Made by a program: the position numbers and the translations under genes. From Myxococcales bacterium (GTDB taxonomy: Bacteria; Myxococcota_A; UBA796; GCA-2862545), in NCBI GenBank assembly GCA_019634415.1, contig JAHQVJ010000040.1, positions 32,713-96,712 of the forward strand: a stretch of 64,000 nt of DNA. The letters run 5' to 3'. Position 1 is the stretch's first letter; each line of letters opens with the position of its first letter. Positions 32,557 through 41,256 of the stretch are shown piece after piece. The notes below the pieces were generated by a model that ran no database searches, was not told the DNA's origin, and worked only from the letters and a program-made list of their open reading frames with translations.

Positions 32557-35500
32557 CTACGGCGCCGGGGTGCGGAACCAGATCCGAGACCGCAGGTTGT
32601 CGCGATCCACACGCGGGTTCTGGGCACCTCGGGTCGCCTCCCTCACCGTGGCCGCCACGAAGGTGCGCAGCTCGTCAGTGTCGACGCCTCCGTCGGCGTC
32701 GGCGTCCGCCTCCCCGCGCAGCGCGCGCAGCACCGCGTGGGTGAAGAACCCATTGCGCAGGCGATCGGACTCGTAGGACACCTCGGTGCCGCTCGACGAA
32801 GAGAGCACGATGGTACCGGATCGACGACGTAGATCGGCGTAGATGAAGCGATCCCAATCGACGGCCACAGAAGGCTCGTCCGCCCCCTGATCAGCTCCGC
32901 TGAGGTCCAGCCCACGCGAGATCATGCCGTGCACCTGGGGCGTGCCTCGAGCGACCTCGTCCGGATCACGCTCTCCGGACTCGCAGGTGTCCATGAGCAG
33001 CAGCTTCTGTCGAGGAGCGATGCTCACCAACAACGCCTCCAGCCGCTCGAAGGAGGCCGCCGTCGACGCCAGATCCGTGAGATCGGCGTCGTGGGTGACG
33101 TAGAAGTAGGTACCGTCTTGGTCGTGGACCCCGTGCCCCGCCACGAACAGCACGAACACGTCGTCCGGTCGAGCCCCCGCCACCCACTGCGACACCTCGT
33201 CCATGACCGAAGCCGTCACCGCGTCGTCGAGAAAGGTACGCACGTGCACCGCGCCGTAGCCAGGCAGCGTCTGCATGATCGCAGCCAAGTCCAAGGCATC
33301 CTTGTGGGCATAGGCCAGGTCGAGATCCGGGTCGCGATAGGTCGAGACCCCGAGCCCCACGAAGTACAGATCCGGCACGACGGGGACCTCGGGCTGATGG
33401 CTCACGTAGGTCAGCGACCTCAGCGACTCCACGCCGGCGGCGTCGCGCACAGCGACCTCCACGGCGTTGCCGCCCGCCGTGAGCTGTACGGGCACCGTCA
33501 GGCGCACATCGGCTCCCTGTAGCGGCCGCGGCGGATCGAGCACGGGCACACCCTGCACGTAGATCTGCAGCTCCGTGAGCGCCCCCTCGCCTGCGGAGGT
33601 GCGGCCGGCGTGCGCGCGCAGATGAAGCGTCACCTCGCCATCACGAGCGACAGGCCCCACCCTCACCACCTCCACCGTGGGTCGGCGCAGGGGGGTGTCC
33701 ACCACCTGCGCCTGCAGCCCCTGGCGCCGGAGTCGACTCGTGAAGCGCTCCTCGAGATGCTTCCGCACCGCGTGCTCAGTGGAGCCGAGGCGCTCCATGA
33801 GCACGTGGGGTCGGTTGTGGGTGGCCGCGAGCTGATCCACCCCGAAGGCCCGGGTACCCTGGGTCGCCGCCACCAAGCGCTCCCCATTGCCCGACGCCGC
33901 GAACACCGCATCGGGCTGGTACATCACCCAGTCGCTGCCACCCGCCACCACGGCGACCTGCTGATCGTTGTCCCGATCCCGCACCACCACGCGTCCATCC
34001 GCCGTCGCCACAGCGAGCGTGCGCCCATCGGGCGTGAAGGCCACCGCCGTGCCCTCCCCCACCCCGCTGGTGTCGTACAGGCGCTCGCCGTTCCGCAGAT
34101 CGAAGACCGCCAGCACGTGTCCGCCCGAGCCCACCGGCTCCCACTGATGCACCAGCAACACGTCCTCGCTCGGCTGATGGAGACGATGGACCCAGCTCGC
34201 GAGCGGTCCGAGCTCCGTGCGCTTCACGAGCCCCTCCACCTCCCACACCTGCACGAAGCTCTCCCCCAGCTCGTAGTTCTCCCCGCGGCGATAGCGATGC
34301 GACGCCGTGAACAGCCGTCGGCCATCGTCGGAGAGGTGGGCCTCCTGGAGGTAGGACTGTCCCGTCCCGTCCTCGCCTGCGTCGGCAGTGATCCCGACCT
34401 CGCGCAGATCGAGCTCCCACAGAACGGCGCCGTCGCGCACCGCGCGGAGCACCTCCTCGTCGTCATCCAGCACGGTCTGTGGCGCCTGGGCATCGAGGGC
34501 CTCCTCCGTGGCCCACACTCCAGTGCTCGCCTCCCACCGAACCGCCTGCGCGGCGTCCAGATCCGTGAGCACGAGGGCCTCGGGACCATCGAAGGCCAAG
34601 CGCACCCAGTCGATGTCGAGGGCCCCCAGATCCCAGGGTTGCTCGAGGGACCGGATCTGCTCCCCCCGGCGGAGATCGAAGACCCGAACAGCGTCGGTGG
34701 CGAGCACGGCCAGTTGGCTACCGTCGTCGGTGAGCGCCACACGAACCGGCACGGCCACCGCAGCGCGGGACGTGCTCGACACCTGCGCTCGCGCCACGTC
34801 CAGCAGGTGAACCTCCCCCTCCACCCCCGCCACGAGCAGCCGATCTCCGTCCGGGGACCAGTCCAGCGCCAGGATCTGTTCGGTGGGCACGTCGACCTTG
34901 CCCCTCGCCGTGCCCGCGAGCGCGTCGAACAGCGCTACGGACCCCTCGTCGGCCACCGCCAGGTGGCGTCCATCCGGAGCCACCGCGTGCGCACGCCAGT
35001 AGAACGTGTGGTCGATCGCCACCGATCCGAAGGGCTCCCCCACTGGCGCACCGTCGGCCAGCGACCAGGTCTGCAGCTGCCCGTCCTGGGTGACGACATG
35101 CAGGTGCTCCTCCCAAGGGCCTGTCGCCGACGCCACGAGCGACTCGGTGCGATGCCACACGTCCGCCCAGTCCGACGTCCGCACCAGGCGCGCCCCCTCG
35201 AACCCCCAGAGCAGCAGGTGCTCCGCGTCGTCCACGAACCGCAGGCCACCGACCATCGGCTGCAAGGCAGCGTCGCCCGGCGCGGCCACGGTCCCGATCC
35301 GCTGGCCCGTCGCCACGTCCCAGATCACCGCCTGCTCCGCTCCACCGATGGCCAACCGAGCTCCGTCGGGCGACCAAGCCAAGGCAGGGAGTCGAGCGGA
35401 CGTGAGCTGCTGATCCTCGAAGAGGTCGGCGCCGTCGACCAGCGACCACACCCGCATCGCGTAGTTGCTGGAGACGGCCAGCTTGGTGCCGTCGGGGCTG

Positions 35501-36354
35501 AAGCGGATCCGATCGATCCAGTCCGAGAAGGCAGACAAGGTGAGCTCCACCTCGCCTGTCTGCACATCCAGGATCTCCACCTGGTTCTGCAGGCACAGCC
35601 CGGCCTCGCTGGCCAGACAGGTTCCCATGGCGATCCGACGCCCCTCGGGCGACCAGACCACGTCGTGGATCTGCATGGAGCGCCTCCACTGGCGCAGCAT
35701 CAGCCCGCTGTGCGTGTCCCAGACCCCGATCCCCGAGCCGCGCTGGCGCACCAGCGCCAGACGACCGTCGGGGCTGTAGAGCACGGCGTCCAACCCGACG
35801 TCTCCGCCGCTCTGGGGCCGAAGCTGCACGGGCAGCGTGACGTCATCGACGGTGGGCGACAGGCGCCCGTTCCCCACTGCCAGGTGGCTACGGATCCTGC
35901 CCAGCGACAGCTCACGGTCGTAGTAGGCCCAGGCCGCGACGCGGCCCTTGCGGCCGCCCACCCACCAGGTGCCACGCGGAGCGAGGGTGCCGCCGTGTGG
36001 CTGCTCGCGCCCATCGAGCACGACGGTGTAGTCACCGTCAGCATCCCAGCGCAGCGCGACGTGGTGCCAGCCCTCGGCGGCGGGCGCCTCCACCGACAGC
36101 GCACCAGCGCGGCGCGATCCCTGCGACAGCAGCGGTCCGGACGTACCCCGAACCCACAGCTCGAGCGTACCGGGCTCGCTCTGCAGCGGGCCACCGCCGG
36201 GGTGAGCCGTGGGCAGACGGAGGGCGCGCAGCTTGCGGGGAGGATCCCACAGCTGCTGCACCACGGGGCCGTCCGGCGAGATCTCCGTGAGGTAGCCCTC
36301 GGACGGCTGCCCGAGCGCTACGACACCAGAGAAGAACGACGCTGCTGCCCACAT
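32557..36354 (-). CDS. Giant secreted WD40-caspase (peptidase C14) protein
   Basis: 1265 residues from the ATG at 36354, which has GGGGAG six bases upstream. MWAAASFFSGVVALG looks like a signal peptide. Residues about 55-180 form a LamG/concanavalin-like sandwich (EGWHHVALRWDADGDYTVVL). Residues about 190-860 hold many WD40-type blades (LYSPDGRLALVRQRGSGI, VWSPEGRRIAMGTCL, LAWSPDGARLAIGG). A further sandwich is followed by a caspase-fold domain (about 996-1260) with VLFVAGHGVHD (His 1074) and LLLMDTCESGE (Cys 1124), the full catalytic dyad. It is predicted to be exported; cleavage specificity is unknown. An EF-hand-like DADADGGVDTDEL lies near the C-terminus. Its 3' end is 14 bases from the SRP RNA 5' end. 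Confidence 0.88.
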   Translation of the reverse strand: MWAAASFFSGVVALGQPSEGYLTEISPDGPVVQQLWDPPRKLRALRLPTAHPGGGPLQSEPGTLELWVRGTSGPLLSQGSRRAGALSVEAPAAEGWHHVALRWDADGDYTVVLDGREQPHGGTLAPRGTWWVGGRKGRVAAWAYYDRELSLGRIRSHLAVGNGRLSPTVDDVTLPVQLRPQSGGDVGLDAVLYSPDGRLALVRQRGSGIGVWDTHSGLMLRQWRRSMQIHDVVWSPEGRRIAMGTCLASEAGLCLQNQVEILDVQTGEVELTLSAFSDWIDRIRFSPDGTKLAVSSNYAMRVWSLVDGADLFEDQQLTSARLPALAWSPDGARLAIGGAEQAVIWDVATGQRIGTVAAPGDAALQPMVGGLRFVDDAEHLLLWGFEGARLVRTSDWADVWHRTESLVASATGPWEEHLHVVTQDGQLQTWSLADGAPVGEPFGSVAIDHTFYWRAHAVAPDGRHLAVADEGSVALFDALAGTARGKVDVPTEQILALDWSPDGDRLLVAGVEGEVHLLDVARAQVSSTSRAAVAVPVRVALTDDGSQLAVLATDAVRVFDLRRGEQIRSLEQPWDLGALDIDWVRLAFDGPEALVLTDLDAAQAVRWEASTGVWATEEALDAQAPQTVLDDDEEVLRAVRDGAVLWELDLREVGITADAGEDGTGQSYLQEAHLSDDGRRLFTASHRYRRGENYELGESFVQVWEVEGLVKRTELGPLASWVHRLHQPSEDVLLVHQWEPVGSGGHVLAVFDLRNGERLYDTSGVGEGTAVAFTPDGRTLAVATADGRVVVRDRDNDQQVAVVAGGSDWVMYQPDAVFAASGNGERLVAATQGTRAFGVDQLAATHNRPHVLMERLGSTEHAVRKHLEERFTSRLRRQGLQAQVVDTPLRRPTVEVVRVGPVARDGEVTLHLRAHAGRTSAGEGALTELQIYVQGVPVLDPPRPLQGADVRLTVPVQLTAGGNAVEVAVRDAAGVESLRSLTYVSHQPEVPVVPDLYFVGLGVSTYRDPDLDLAYAHKDALDLAAIMQTLPGYGAVHVRTFLDDAVTASVMDEVSQWVAGARPDDVFVLFVAGHGVHDQDGTYFYVTHDADLTDLASTAASFERLEALLVSIAPRQKLLLMDTCESGERDPDEVARGTPQVHGMISRGLDLSGADQGADEPSVAVDWDRFIYADLRRRSGTIVLSSSSGTEVSYESDRLRNGFFTHAVLRALRGEADADADGGVDTDELRTFVAATVREATRGAQNPRVDRDNLRSRIWFRTPAP

Positions 36355-36399
36355 GTGCTGCTCCCCCAAGAGGGGCGCAGCTTACCTGCTTACGATGTG

Positions 36400-36487
36400 T
36401 GGCGGAGAGAGGGGGATTCGAACCCCCGGTGAGTTGCCCCACACACGAGTTCCAGTCGTGCACCTTCAACCACTCGGTCACCTCTCC
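36400..36487 (-). tRNA. tRNA-Ser (anticodon GGA)
   Basis: 88 nt on the minus strand. Acceptor GGAGAGG pairs with the 3' TCTCTCC, then G and encoded CCA. Anticodon stem CACGA/TCGTG encloses the loop CTGGAAC, anticodon GGA, which reads TCC/TCT. The long variable arm (GTGGGGCAACTCAC) is that of a class II serine tRNA, and GGTTCGAATCC is the T loop. It lies 22 bases downstream of a second tRNA-Ser. Confidence 0.96.
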
Positions 36488-36509
36488 TGAAAGACGAATC
36501 TGCAGCAAG

Positions 36510-36599
36510 TGGCGGAGAGACGGGGATTCGAACCCCGGGTACGCGAACACGTACAGTAGATTTCGAATCTACCGCCTTCAACCACTCGGCCATCTCTCC
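36510..36599 (-). tRNA. tRNA-Ser (anticodon CGA)
   Basis: 90 nt on the minus strand. Acceptor GGAGAGA pairs with TCTCTCC; anticodon stem GTAGA/TCTAC with loop TTCGAAA gives anticodon CGA (reads TCG). It has a long variable arm with a paired stem and an encoded CCA. Its first base directly follows the tadA stop codon with no gap, so it must be cut out of the tadA message by RNase P. Confidence 0.96.
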
Positions 36600-37064
36600 T
36601 CACTTGCGAGCCCGCAGACTCCGGAAGAACGCTCGCAGCTTCTCGCTCGCCTCTTCGGCAAGGATCTCCGGAACCACCTGGAACCGGTGGTTCAACCCGG
36701 GCCAATCCGAGAGATTGCCCAGGGATCCCAAGAAGCCGCCCTTCGGATCTCGACACCCGAACACGCATCCCGCGACGCGCGCCAGCACCATCGCACCGGC
36801 GCACATGGGACACGGCTCGAGGCTCACCACCACCCAACACTCCTCGAGGCGCCACGAGCCTAGCGTGGCCGCAGCCTGCCGCATGGCGATGACCTCGGCA
36901 TGCGCCGTGGGGTCCTGATCCGTCTCGCGCAGGTTGTACCCACGTCCGACGACCTCGGTTCCACGGACTACCACGGCCCCTACGGGAACTTCCCCTAGAG
37001 CAGCAGCCATGTCGGCGAGTGAGAGCGCTTCGCGCATGAAGCGCTGATGATCCGAAGCGTTCAT
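36600..37064 (-). CDS. tadA: tRNA-specific adenosine deaminase
   Basis: 154 residues, standard. The zinc-binding catalytic motifs are TAHAEVIAM (His and Glu) and SLEPCPMCAGAMV (PCxxC). It converts A34 to inosine in tRNA-Arg(ACG). The stop codon abuts the 5' end of tRNA-Ser(CGA), and a good sigma70-type promoter (TTGACA-N16-TAGGGT) is 59 bases upstream of the start, so tadA and both tRNAs are probably one transcript. In Firmicutes tadA also neighbours tRNA-Ser, SRP RNA and dnaX. Confidence 0.94.
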   Translation of the reverse strand: MNASDHQRFMREALSLADMAAALGEVPVGAVVVRGTEVVGRGYNLRETDQDPTAHAEVIAMRQAAATLGSWRLEECWVVVSLEPCPMCAGAMVLARVAGCVFGCRDPKGGFLGSLGNLSDWPGLNHRFQVVPEILAEEASEKLRAFFRSLRARK

Positions 37065-37122
37065 TCCACCCGGTCAAAGACCTGTGTGAGGGCCAGCCCT
37101 GCGGCCCACCCTCGACCGAGCT

Positions 37123-37150
37123 ACCCTATCTCGCGACTGCCCGGTGTCAA
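37123..37150 (-). promoter_or_regulatory. Predicted sigma70-type promoter of tadA-tRNA operon
   Basis: Minus strand: TTGACA (37150-37145), 16-base spacer, TAGGGT (37128-37123). The -35 is a perfect consensus and the -10 keeps the three key bases. It lies about 59 bases upstream of the tadA ATG, a sensible leader length, and no gene occupies this stretch. Confidence 0.6.
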
Positions 37151-37170
37151 CCACCGTGGCTGGAGGGTCG

Positions 37171-37953
37171 ATGGGCGTGATGCGAGCTGTTCTGATGGGG
37201 CTTTTCCTGGGTTGTTCGCCGGCATGGGCGGGCACCGTCTCGTTGGACACGCCCGACGACGTACGACTCACGGCCCAGAGCTGGGGGCGCAGCGGCGACG
37301 GCGTGTTGCTGCTCCATGCCGAGGGTCGCGACCGTCAGGACTGGGCCACGCTGGCTCCGAGGCTCGCCGCCAACGGCTTTCGTGTGCTCGCCCTGGATCT
37401 ACGAGGCCATGGGGAGTCCCGCCTGGCGGGCTCCTTGGAGGACGAGGACTTCGTCCGCATGAGCGCGGACGTGGTCGCTGGGATCCGCTGGCTCGAGGCG
37501 CGAGGGGCCGCCCGCGTTCACCTGGTCGGAGCAGCCCTGGGGGCGAACCTGGCCCTGCACACCGCCGCCAACGACCCGCTCGACGGGAGCATGGTGCTGC
37601 TGTCGCCACAGCTCAACGCCCACGGCATGAAGGTGTCGGCCGAGGTTCCGAAGCTGCGCGACACCTCCGTGCTCGTGGTGGCCAGCCAGGAAGACACGCT
37701 GTCCGCTCGCGCAGCGGCCTACCTCGCCGAGCGAGCCCCGGTGCCCACTCACCTGCAGCTCTACCAAGGGGCGGGCGTAGGCGCGCGCATGCTCAATGGC
37801 GCTCCCGATCTCGAGAGCCTGGTGCTGAGCTGGCTCAACGGCACCTTCCTGTCGAGCCGGGACCCGACGGCGGCCCAGCAGGCTGCCGTGAAGTCCGGAG
37901 ACCTTCAGAGCATCGAGGCCACGGGCACCAAGCTCGAGGACCGCAAGCGGTAG
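37171..37953 (+). CDS. Alpha/beta-hydrolase-fold protein, probably inactive
   Basis: 260 residues from the ATG at 37171 with GGAGG four bases upstream. A short signal peptide MRAVLMGLFLGCSPAWA ends in an AWA cleavage motif, so it is probably exported. The fold is clear: GDGVLLLHAEGRDRQDW, ALDLRGHGESRLAG, and a nucleophile elbow reading HLVGAALGANLAL, where the expected Ser (GxSxG) is Ala 122. The acid loop ASQEDTLS is kept, but the usual catalytic His in YQGAGVGARML is Val 203. Loss of both Ser and His suggests a binding or structural role. It is followed eight bases later by a nucleotidyltransferase gene. Confidence 0.8.
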   Translation: MGVMRAVLMGLFLGCSPAWAGTVSLDTPDDVRLTAQSWGRSGDGVLLLHAEGRDRQDWATLAPRLAANGFRVLALDLRGHGESRLAGSLEDEDFVRMSADVVAGIRWLEARGAARVHLVGAALGANLALHTAANDPLDGSMVLLSPQLNAHGMKVSAEVPKLRDTSVLVVASQEDTLSARAAAYLAERAPVPTHLQLYQGAGVGARMLNGAPDLESLVLSWLNGTFLSSRDPTAAQQAAVKSGDLQSIEATGTKLEDRKR

Positions 37954-37960
37954 TGAGACC

Positions 37961-39196
37961 ATGAAGCTGGTGCACCCCGAGGCGCTCAGCGCCCTCGCGC
38001 AGCAGGTCGGACAGGCAGGTGGACGCGCCTACCTCGTGGGGGGTGGCGTGCGGGATCACCTGCTCGGCCACGACGTGAAGGACTGGGACGTGGAGGTGTT
38101 CGGCCTGGCCATGTCCCAGCTGGTCCGCATCCTGCGATCGCGAGGCTCCGTCAACGCCGTGGGACGCTCCTTCGGCGTGCTCAAGTGGCGCCCGCACGAC
38201 GAGTCCACGGGCGAGATCGACGTGTCGATCCCGCGTCGCGACTCGAAGGTGGGCCCCGGCCATCGAGGGATCTCCGTGGAGGGCGATCCCGACATGAGCG
38301 TCGACGAGGCGGTGCGGCGTCGCGATCTGACCATCAACGCGATGATGTGGGACCTGTCCGCCGGACAGCTGGTGGATCCGGCGGGCGGCCAATCAGATCT
38401 CGCAGCGAAGCAGCTGCGCGCCGTCGACGTGGACACCTTCCTGGAAGACCCGCTGCGCGCGCTGCGCGTGGTGCAGTTCGCCGCCCGGCTCCAGTTCTCG
38501 GTGCACGCCACGTTGCTGGAGCTGTGTCGGCGTGCCGCCCTCGACGAGCTGCCAGCCGAGCGGGTGCAGCTCGAGTGGGGCAAGCTGCTGCTGCGCGGAG
38601 CCTCCATCTCCACGGGCTTCGCCGTCGCCCGCCAGTCCCAGGTGCTGCAGCGGGTCTTTCCCGAGGCCGCCCACCTCGACGCCGACGCGGTGCTCGACCG
38701 ACTGGTGGCGGATGCGCGCGGAGCACTTCCCTCGGAGGGGCAGCGGTGGGCTGTCATGCTGGCCGGCTGGCTTCACGCTGCCACCCCCGCGCAGACGAAG
38801 GCCACGCTGGACCGGCTGTGGATCCACACCGTGGGGGGCGTGAACGTGCGGGCCCTGGTCACGGCGCTCGTGGAGCACTGGCGCGCCCCGGTGACCACCG
38901 ATGCCGAGCTACGGCAGGCGTCGGTACCGGCCCCCCTGCGTCTGAGCCTGCCCCTACGTGCCGCCGTGCACGATCAGGACCTCTCGGACGCCTGGCATCG
39001 AGCGGAGGCCATGGGCATCCTGGACCGCAAACCGCCGCCCTTGATCCAGGGTCGAGACCTCAAGGAGCTGGGGATGGCGCCCGGACCACGAATGGGGGAG
39101 GTGCTCCGGGAGCTGTACGCGCTCCAGCTGCAGGGCACCCTCGGCAACGAAGAAGAGGCCAGGTCCGCCGCCAGGACACTCCTGGACGACGGCTGA
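37961..39196 (+). CDS. CCA-adding/poly(A) polymerase-type nucleotidyltransferase
   Basis: 411 residues of the class II tRNA nucleotidyltransferase/PcnB superfamily. Head-domain signatures: AYLVGGGVRDHLLGHDVKDW, DVEVFG (carboxylates of DxD type), RRRDLTINAMMWDL and the flexible LEDPLRALRVVQFAARLQF. The C-terminal half is helical and lacks an obvious HD metal site. It adds or repairs tRNA 3' CCA ends, or adds A tails. Both tRNA genes nearby already encode CCA, so a repair role is plausible. A divergent body domain makes assignment between CCA-adding and A-adding open. Confidence 0.85.
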   Translation: MKLVHPEALSALAQQVGQAGGRAYLVGGGVRDHLLGHDVKDWDVEVFGLAMSQLVRILRSRGSVNAVGRSFGVLKWRPHDESTGEIDVSIPRRDSKVGPGHRGISVEGDPDMSVDEAVRRRDLTINAMMWDLSAGQLVDPAGGQSDLAAKQLRAVDVDTFLEDPLRALRVVQFAARLQFSVHATLLELCRRAALDELPAERVQLEWGKLLLRGASISTGFAVARQSQVLQRVFPEAAHLDADAVLDRLVADARGALPSEGQRWAVMLAGWLHAATPAQTKATLDRLWIHTVGGVNVRALVTALVEHWRAPVTTDAELRQASVPAPLRLSLPLRAAVHDQDLSDAWHRAEAMGILDRKPPPLIQGRDLKELGMAPGPRMGEVLRELYALQLQGTLGNEEEARSAARTLLDDG

Positions 39197-39229
39197 CCTC
39201 TCTTTCGTCGAGCAGCGCTCTAGCTGTGA

Positions 39230-40306
39230 CTAGATGGCGCCGGCCTCGGGGGAGTTGTTCACGTCGCCGCAGTAGCAGCGCTCGTTCGTGTCGAAGTCCG
39301 ACGCATCGAAGTCTTCGTAGCTACAGAAGCTGCCCGCCTCCTCGACGCGCTCGAGCTCCTGCCGACAGTACCGCCGGATCGGCGTGGGCTCCGCTTCGAG
39401 GCCGATGTTGCAGAACGTCTGCTCGAAGTCCATGGAGCCCGGCCAGATCCGGTCGGACACGGCATCGAAGCCATAGAAGGGGCGGTAGTCTGCTTCGTCT
39501 TCGGGCAGCTCGCCGGGAAGCAGGCTCTCCCCCATGATGGCACACTCGACCGCGACCGGGTTGATGGTGGCCTGACCGGGTGTGTTGCCGCCCGTTGCCG
39601 CGCCGACCGCCTGGAACAGCTGATTGCAGCTTCCCTGGGCCAGGACCACCCCGAAGGAGAGGCGGTCGTCATCGAGAGGTGTGGACCAGGTACGCAGAAG
39701 CACCGTGTAGGACACACCCTCGGCGCCCACCGTGTTGATGGTGCAGTACTCGGGCGTTCCCTTGCCGGCAAAGCCGGGCTGGCCGATGAACCCGACCGAG
39801 TCTGGGCAGCTCCCCAGCGAGATCGGCACTGGGTTTCCGAGGGAGTCCTCGTAGGCCACGTTGAAGTCGCCCACCTTCGTGGGCGAGCCCGTGTAGTACA
39901 CGGACAGACCTGCGTAGAGGTCCAGGTCCCCGTCGTCGAAGAAGTTGTCGGGGTAGTTCCAGGGCTCGCCCGCCGGCAGCGGATTGGCGGAGATGGCCTG
40001 GTTCCAGGTCACCGTCTCGGGGTCCACGAGCACACAGACGTTGCCACCCGTGCCCTGGAACTCGAAGGTGACGCCACCGTCCGCCGACGTCCTCGAAGCC
40101 GCGACCTCTGCATAGATGGTGGCGGCGCGGATCTCCTCGGTGGAGGTGATCACGGCGGGAATCAGCAGGCCCCCGTCCTCGGCGGTGATCTCGTAGATGT
40201 CGGGCAGCCCCTCCGGAGAACCGGGGAAGAGCCAGTCGCCGGAGTAGTCACAGCCCACCAGGAGGGACCCGGCGAGAAGGCCCGTGGCCAGTTGCAACGC
40301 TTTCAT
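39230..40306 (-). CDS. Large lipoprotein, TonB-receptor operon, distal gene
   Basis: 358 residues. ALQLATGLLAGSLLVGCDYS is a textbook lipoprotein leader (LVGC). The mature part is Asp/Gly/Pro-rich with many Cys residues, including a C-terminal cluster SFCSYEDFDASDFDTNERCY, suggesting disulphides or a metal site outside the cell. I recognise no family. The start overlaps the stop of the preceding lipoprotein (ATGA), in an operon headed by a TonB-dependent receptor, so a role as surface-exposed partner of that receptor is likely by position. Confidence 0.75.
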   Translation of the reverse strand: MKALQLATGLLAGSLLVGCDYSGDWLFPGSPEGLPDIYEITAEDGGLLIPAVITSTEEIRAATIYAEVAASRTSADGGVTFEFQGTGGNVCVLVDPETVTWNQAISANPLPAGEPWNYPDNFFDDGDLDLYAGLSVYYTGSPTKVGDFNVAYEDSLGNPVPISLGSCPDSVGFIGQPGFAGKGTPEYCTINTVGAEGVSYTVLLRTWSTPLDDDRLSFGVVLAQGSCNQLFQAVGAATGGNTPGQATINPVAVECAIMGESLLPGELPEDEADYRPFYGFDAVSDRIWPGSMDFEQTFCNIGLEAEPTPIRRYCRQELERVEEAGSFCSYEDFDASDFDTNERCYCGDVNNSPEAGAI

Positions 40307-41250
40307 CAGAGCACCTCGAAATCGAGCACGAGATTGGGCTCGGCATCCTTGTCGTCCCACTGGAACGCCGTCCCGCTGACCCAGTCCCCGTCGCTGATGT
40401 ACTGGGACGGGAAGTTCAGCAGGTCGGTCTCGAGCTGACCCCCGAAGAACTCCGCGTCGTACACCTCGACGTCGAAGCCGGTGGAGGGGTCGCAGGTCGT
40501 GTACTGGAAGGAGCTCTGCGAAGGTGCATCCATCCAGCCCCACAGCGACATGCCCTTGCAGTCCACACCAGGCGTGCAGTCTTCCTGGTCCTGGTCGTAG
40601 AACATCTCCTGCTGCCACATCGTGAACTCGCCCACGAAGTACTCACCTGCATCGTCGAGCACGAAGTCGAGGTCGAGGGCATCCATCGCACCATCGAGGT
40701 TGCGATCCTCGTAGACCGTGATCCTCGTCTCGGCGTCGGAGGTGACGTTGAGCAGGTCGTAGCAGGTCTGCTTCAGGAACTCACCATCGTCGATGGTTCG
40801 GCCAGCGGAGTCCGTGATGGGCTCCTGGATGAGCTTGAACCAGTCGACCATGTCGTCCCAGTCGACGAAGCGGCCGCTCGTGACCTTGCAGGCGAGGAAC
40901 TCGAGGCAAGCGAACCGGACGTCCCCCACCGCCGTACCACCGTATGGGTAGGCATCTCCTTGAATACCCTCGAGATACTGGGGCCCGACCTCGGGGTGCG
41001 GGTACCGATCGATCACATTGGGCTCTTCGATCGACGGATAGAGGCCGAGGAACACGGGTCCGATGAGCCGCACATCGGTGAGCGTCTGCAGGTTGCCATC
41101 CGCATCGATGAACGACCGCGTGGCCGCATCCACGGGAACGCTGACCGTGCCCGTGAGATTCTCGATGAGCAAGCCCTCGTCAAAGACACACCCCGAGCTG
41201 GTGCCGAAGAGGCCCGCAACAAAGACCAAGGTACTGATTCGTCGCATCAT
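40306..41250 (-). CDS. Lipoprotein, TonB-receptor operon, middle gene
   Basis: 314 residues. The leader LVFVAGLFGTSSGCVFDEG has a Ser-Gly-Cys lipobox. The mature protein has acidic calcium-type loops, for example ITVYEDRNLDGAMDALDLDF, and paired Cys (ACLEFLACKV). No known domain. AGGAG is well placed before the ATG pair at 41250/41247. It follows the TonB receptor by six bases and is coupled to the next lipoprotein; the three-gene set resembles receptor-plus-lipoprotein uptake systems of the SusC/SusD type in layout, although these sequences are not SusD. Confidence 0.75.
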   Translation of the reverse strand: MMRRISTLVFVAGLFGTSSGCVFDEGLLIENLTGTVSVPVDAATRSFIDADGNLQTLTDVRLIGPVFLGLYPSIEEPNVIDRYPHPEVGPQYLEGIQGDAYPYGGTAVGDVRFACLEFLACKVTSGRFVDWDDMVDWFKLIQEPITDSAGRTIDDGEFLKQTCYDLLNVTSDAETRITVYEDRNLDGAMDALDLDFVLDDAGEYFVGEFTMWQQEMFYDQDQEDCTPGVDCKGMSLWGWMDAPSQSSFQYTTCDPSTGFDVEVYDAEFFGGQLETDLLNFPSQYISDGDWVSGTAFQWDDKDAEPNLVLDFEVL

Positions 41251-41256
41251 GGTCTC

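Noticed and set aside
33610..36432. 940-codon plus-strand open frame opposite the caspase gene
   Set aside because: Pure shadow: His/Arg/Pro-rich and lacking any motif, whereas the minus-strand reading has domains and catalytic residues.
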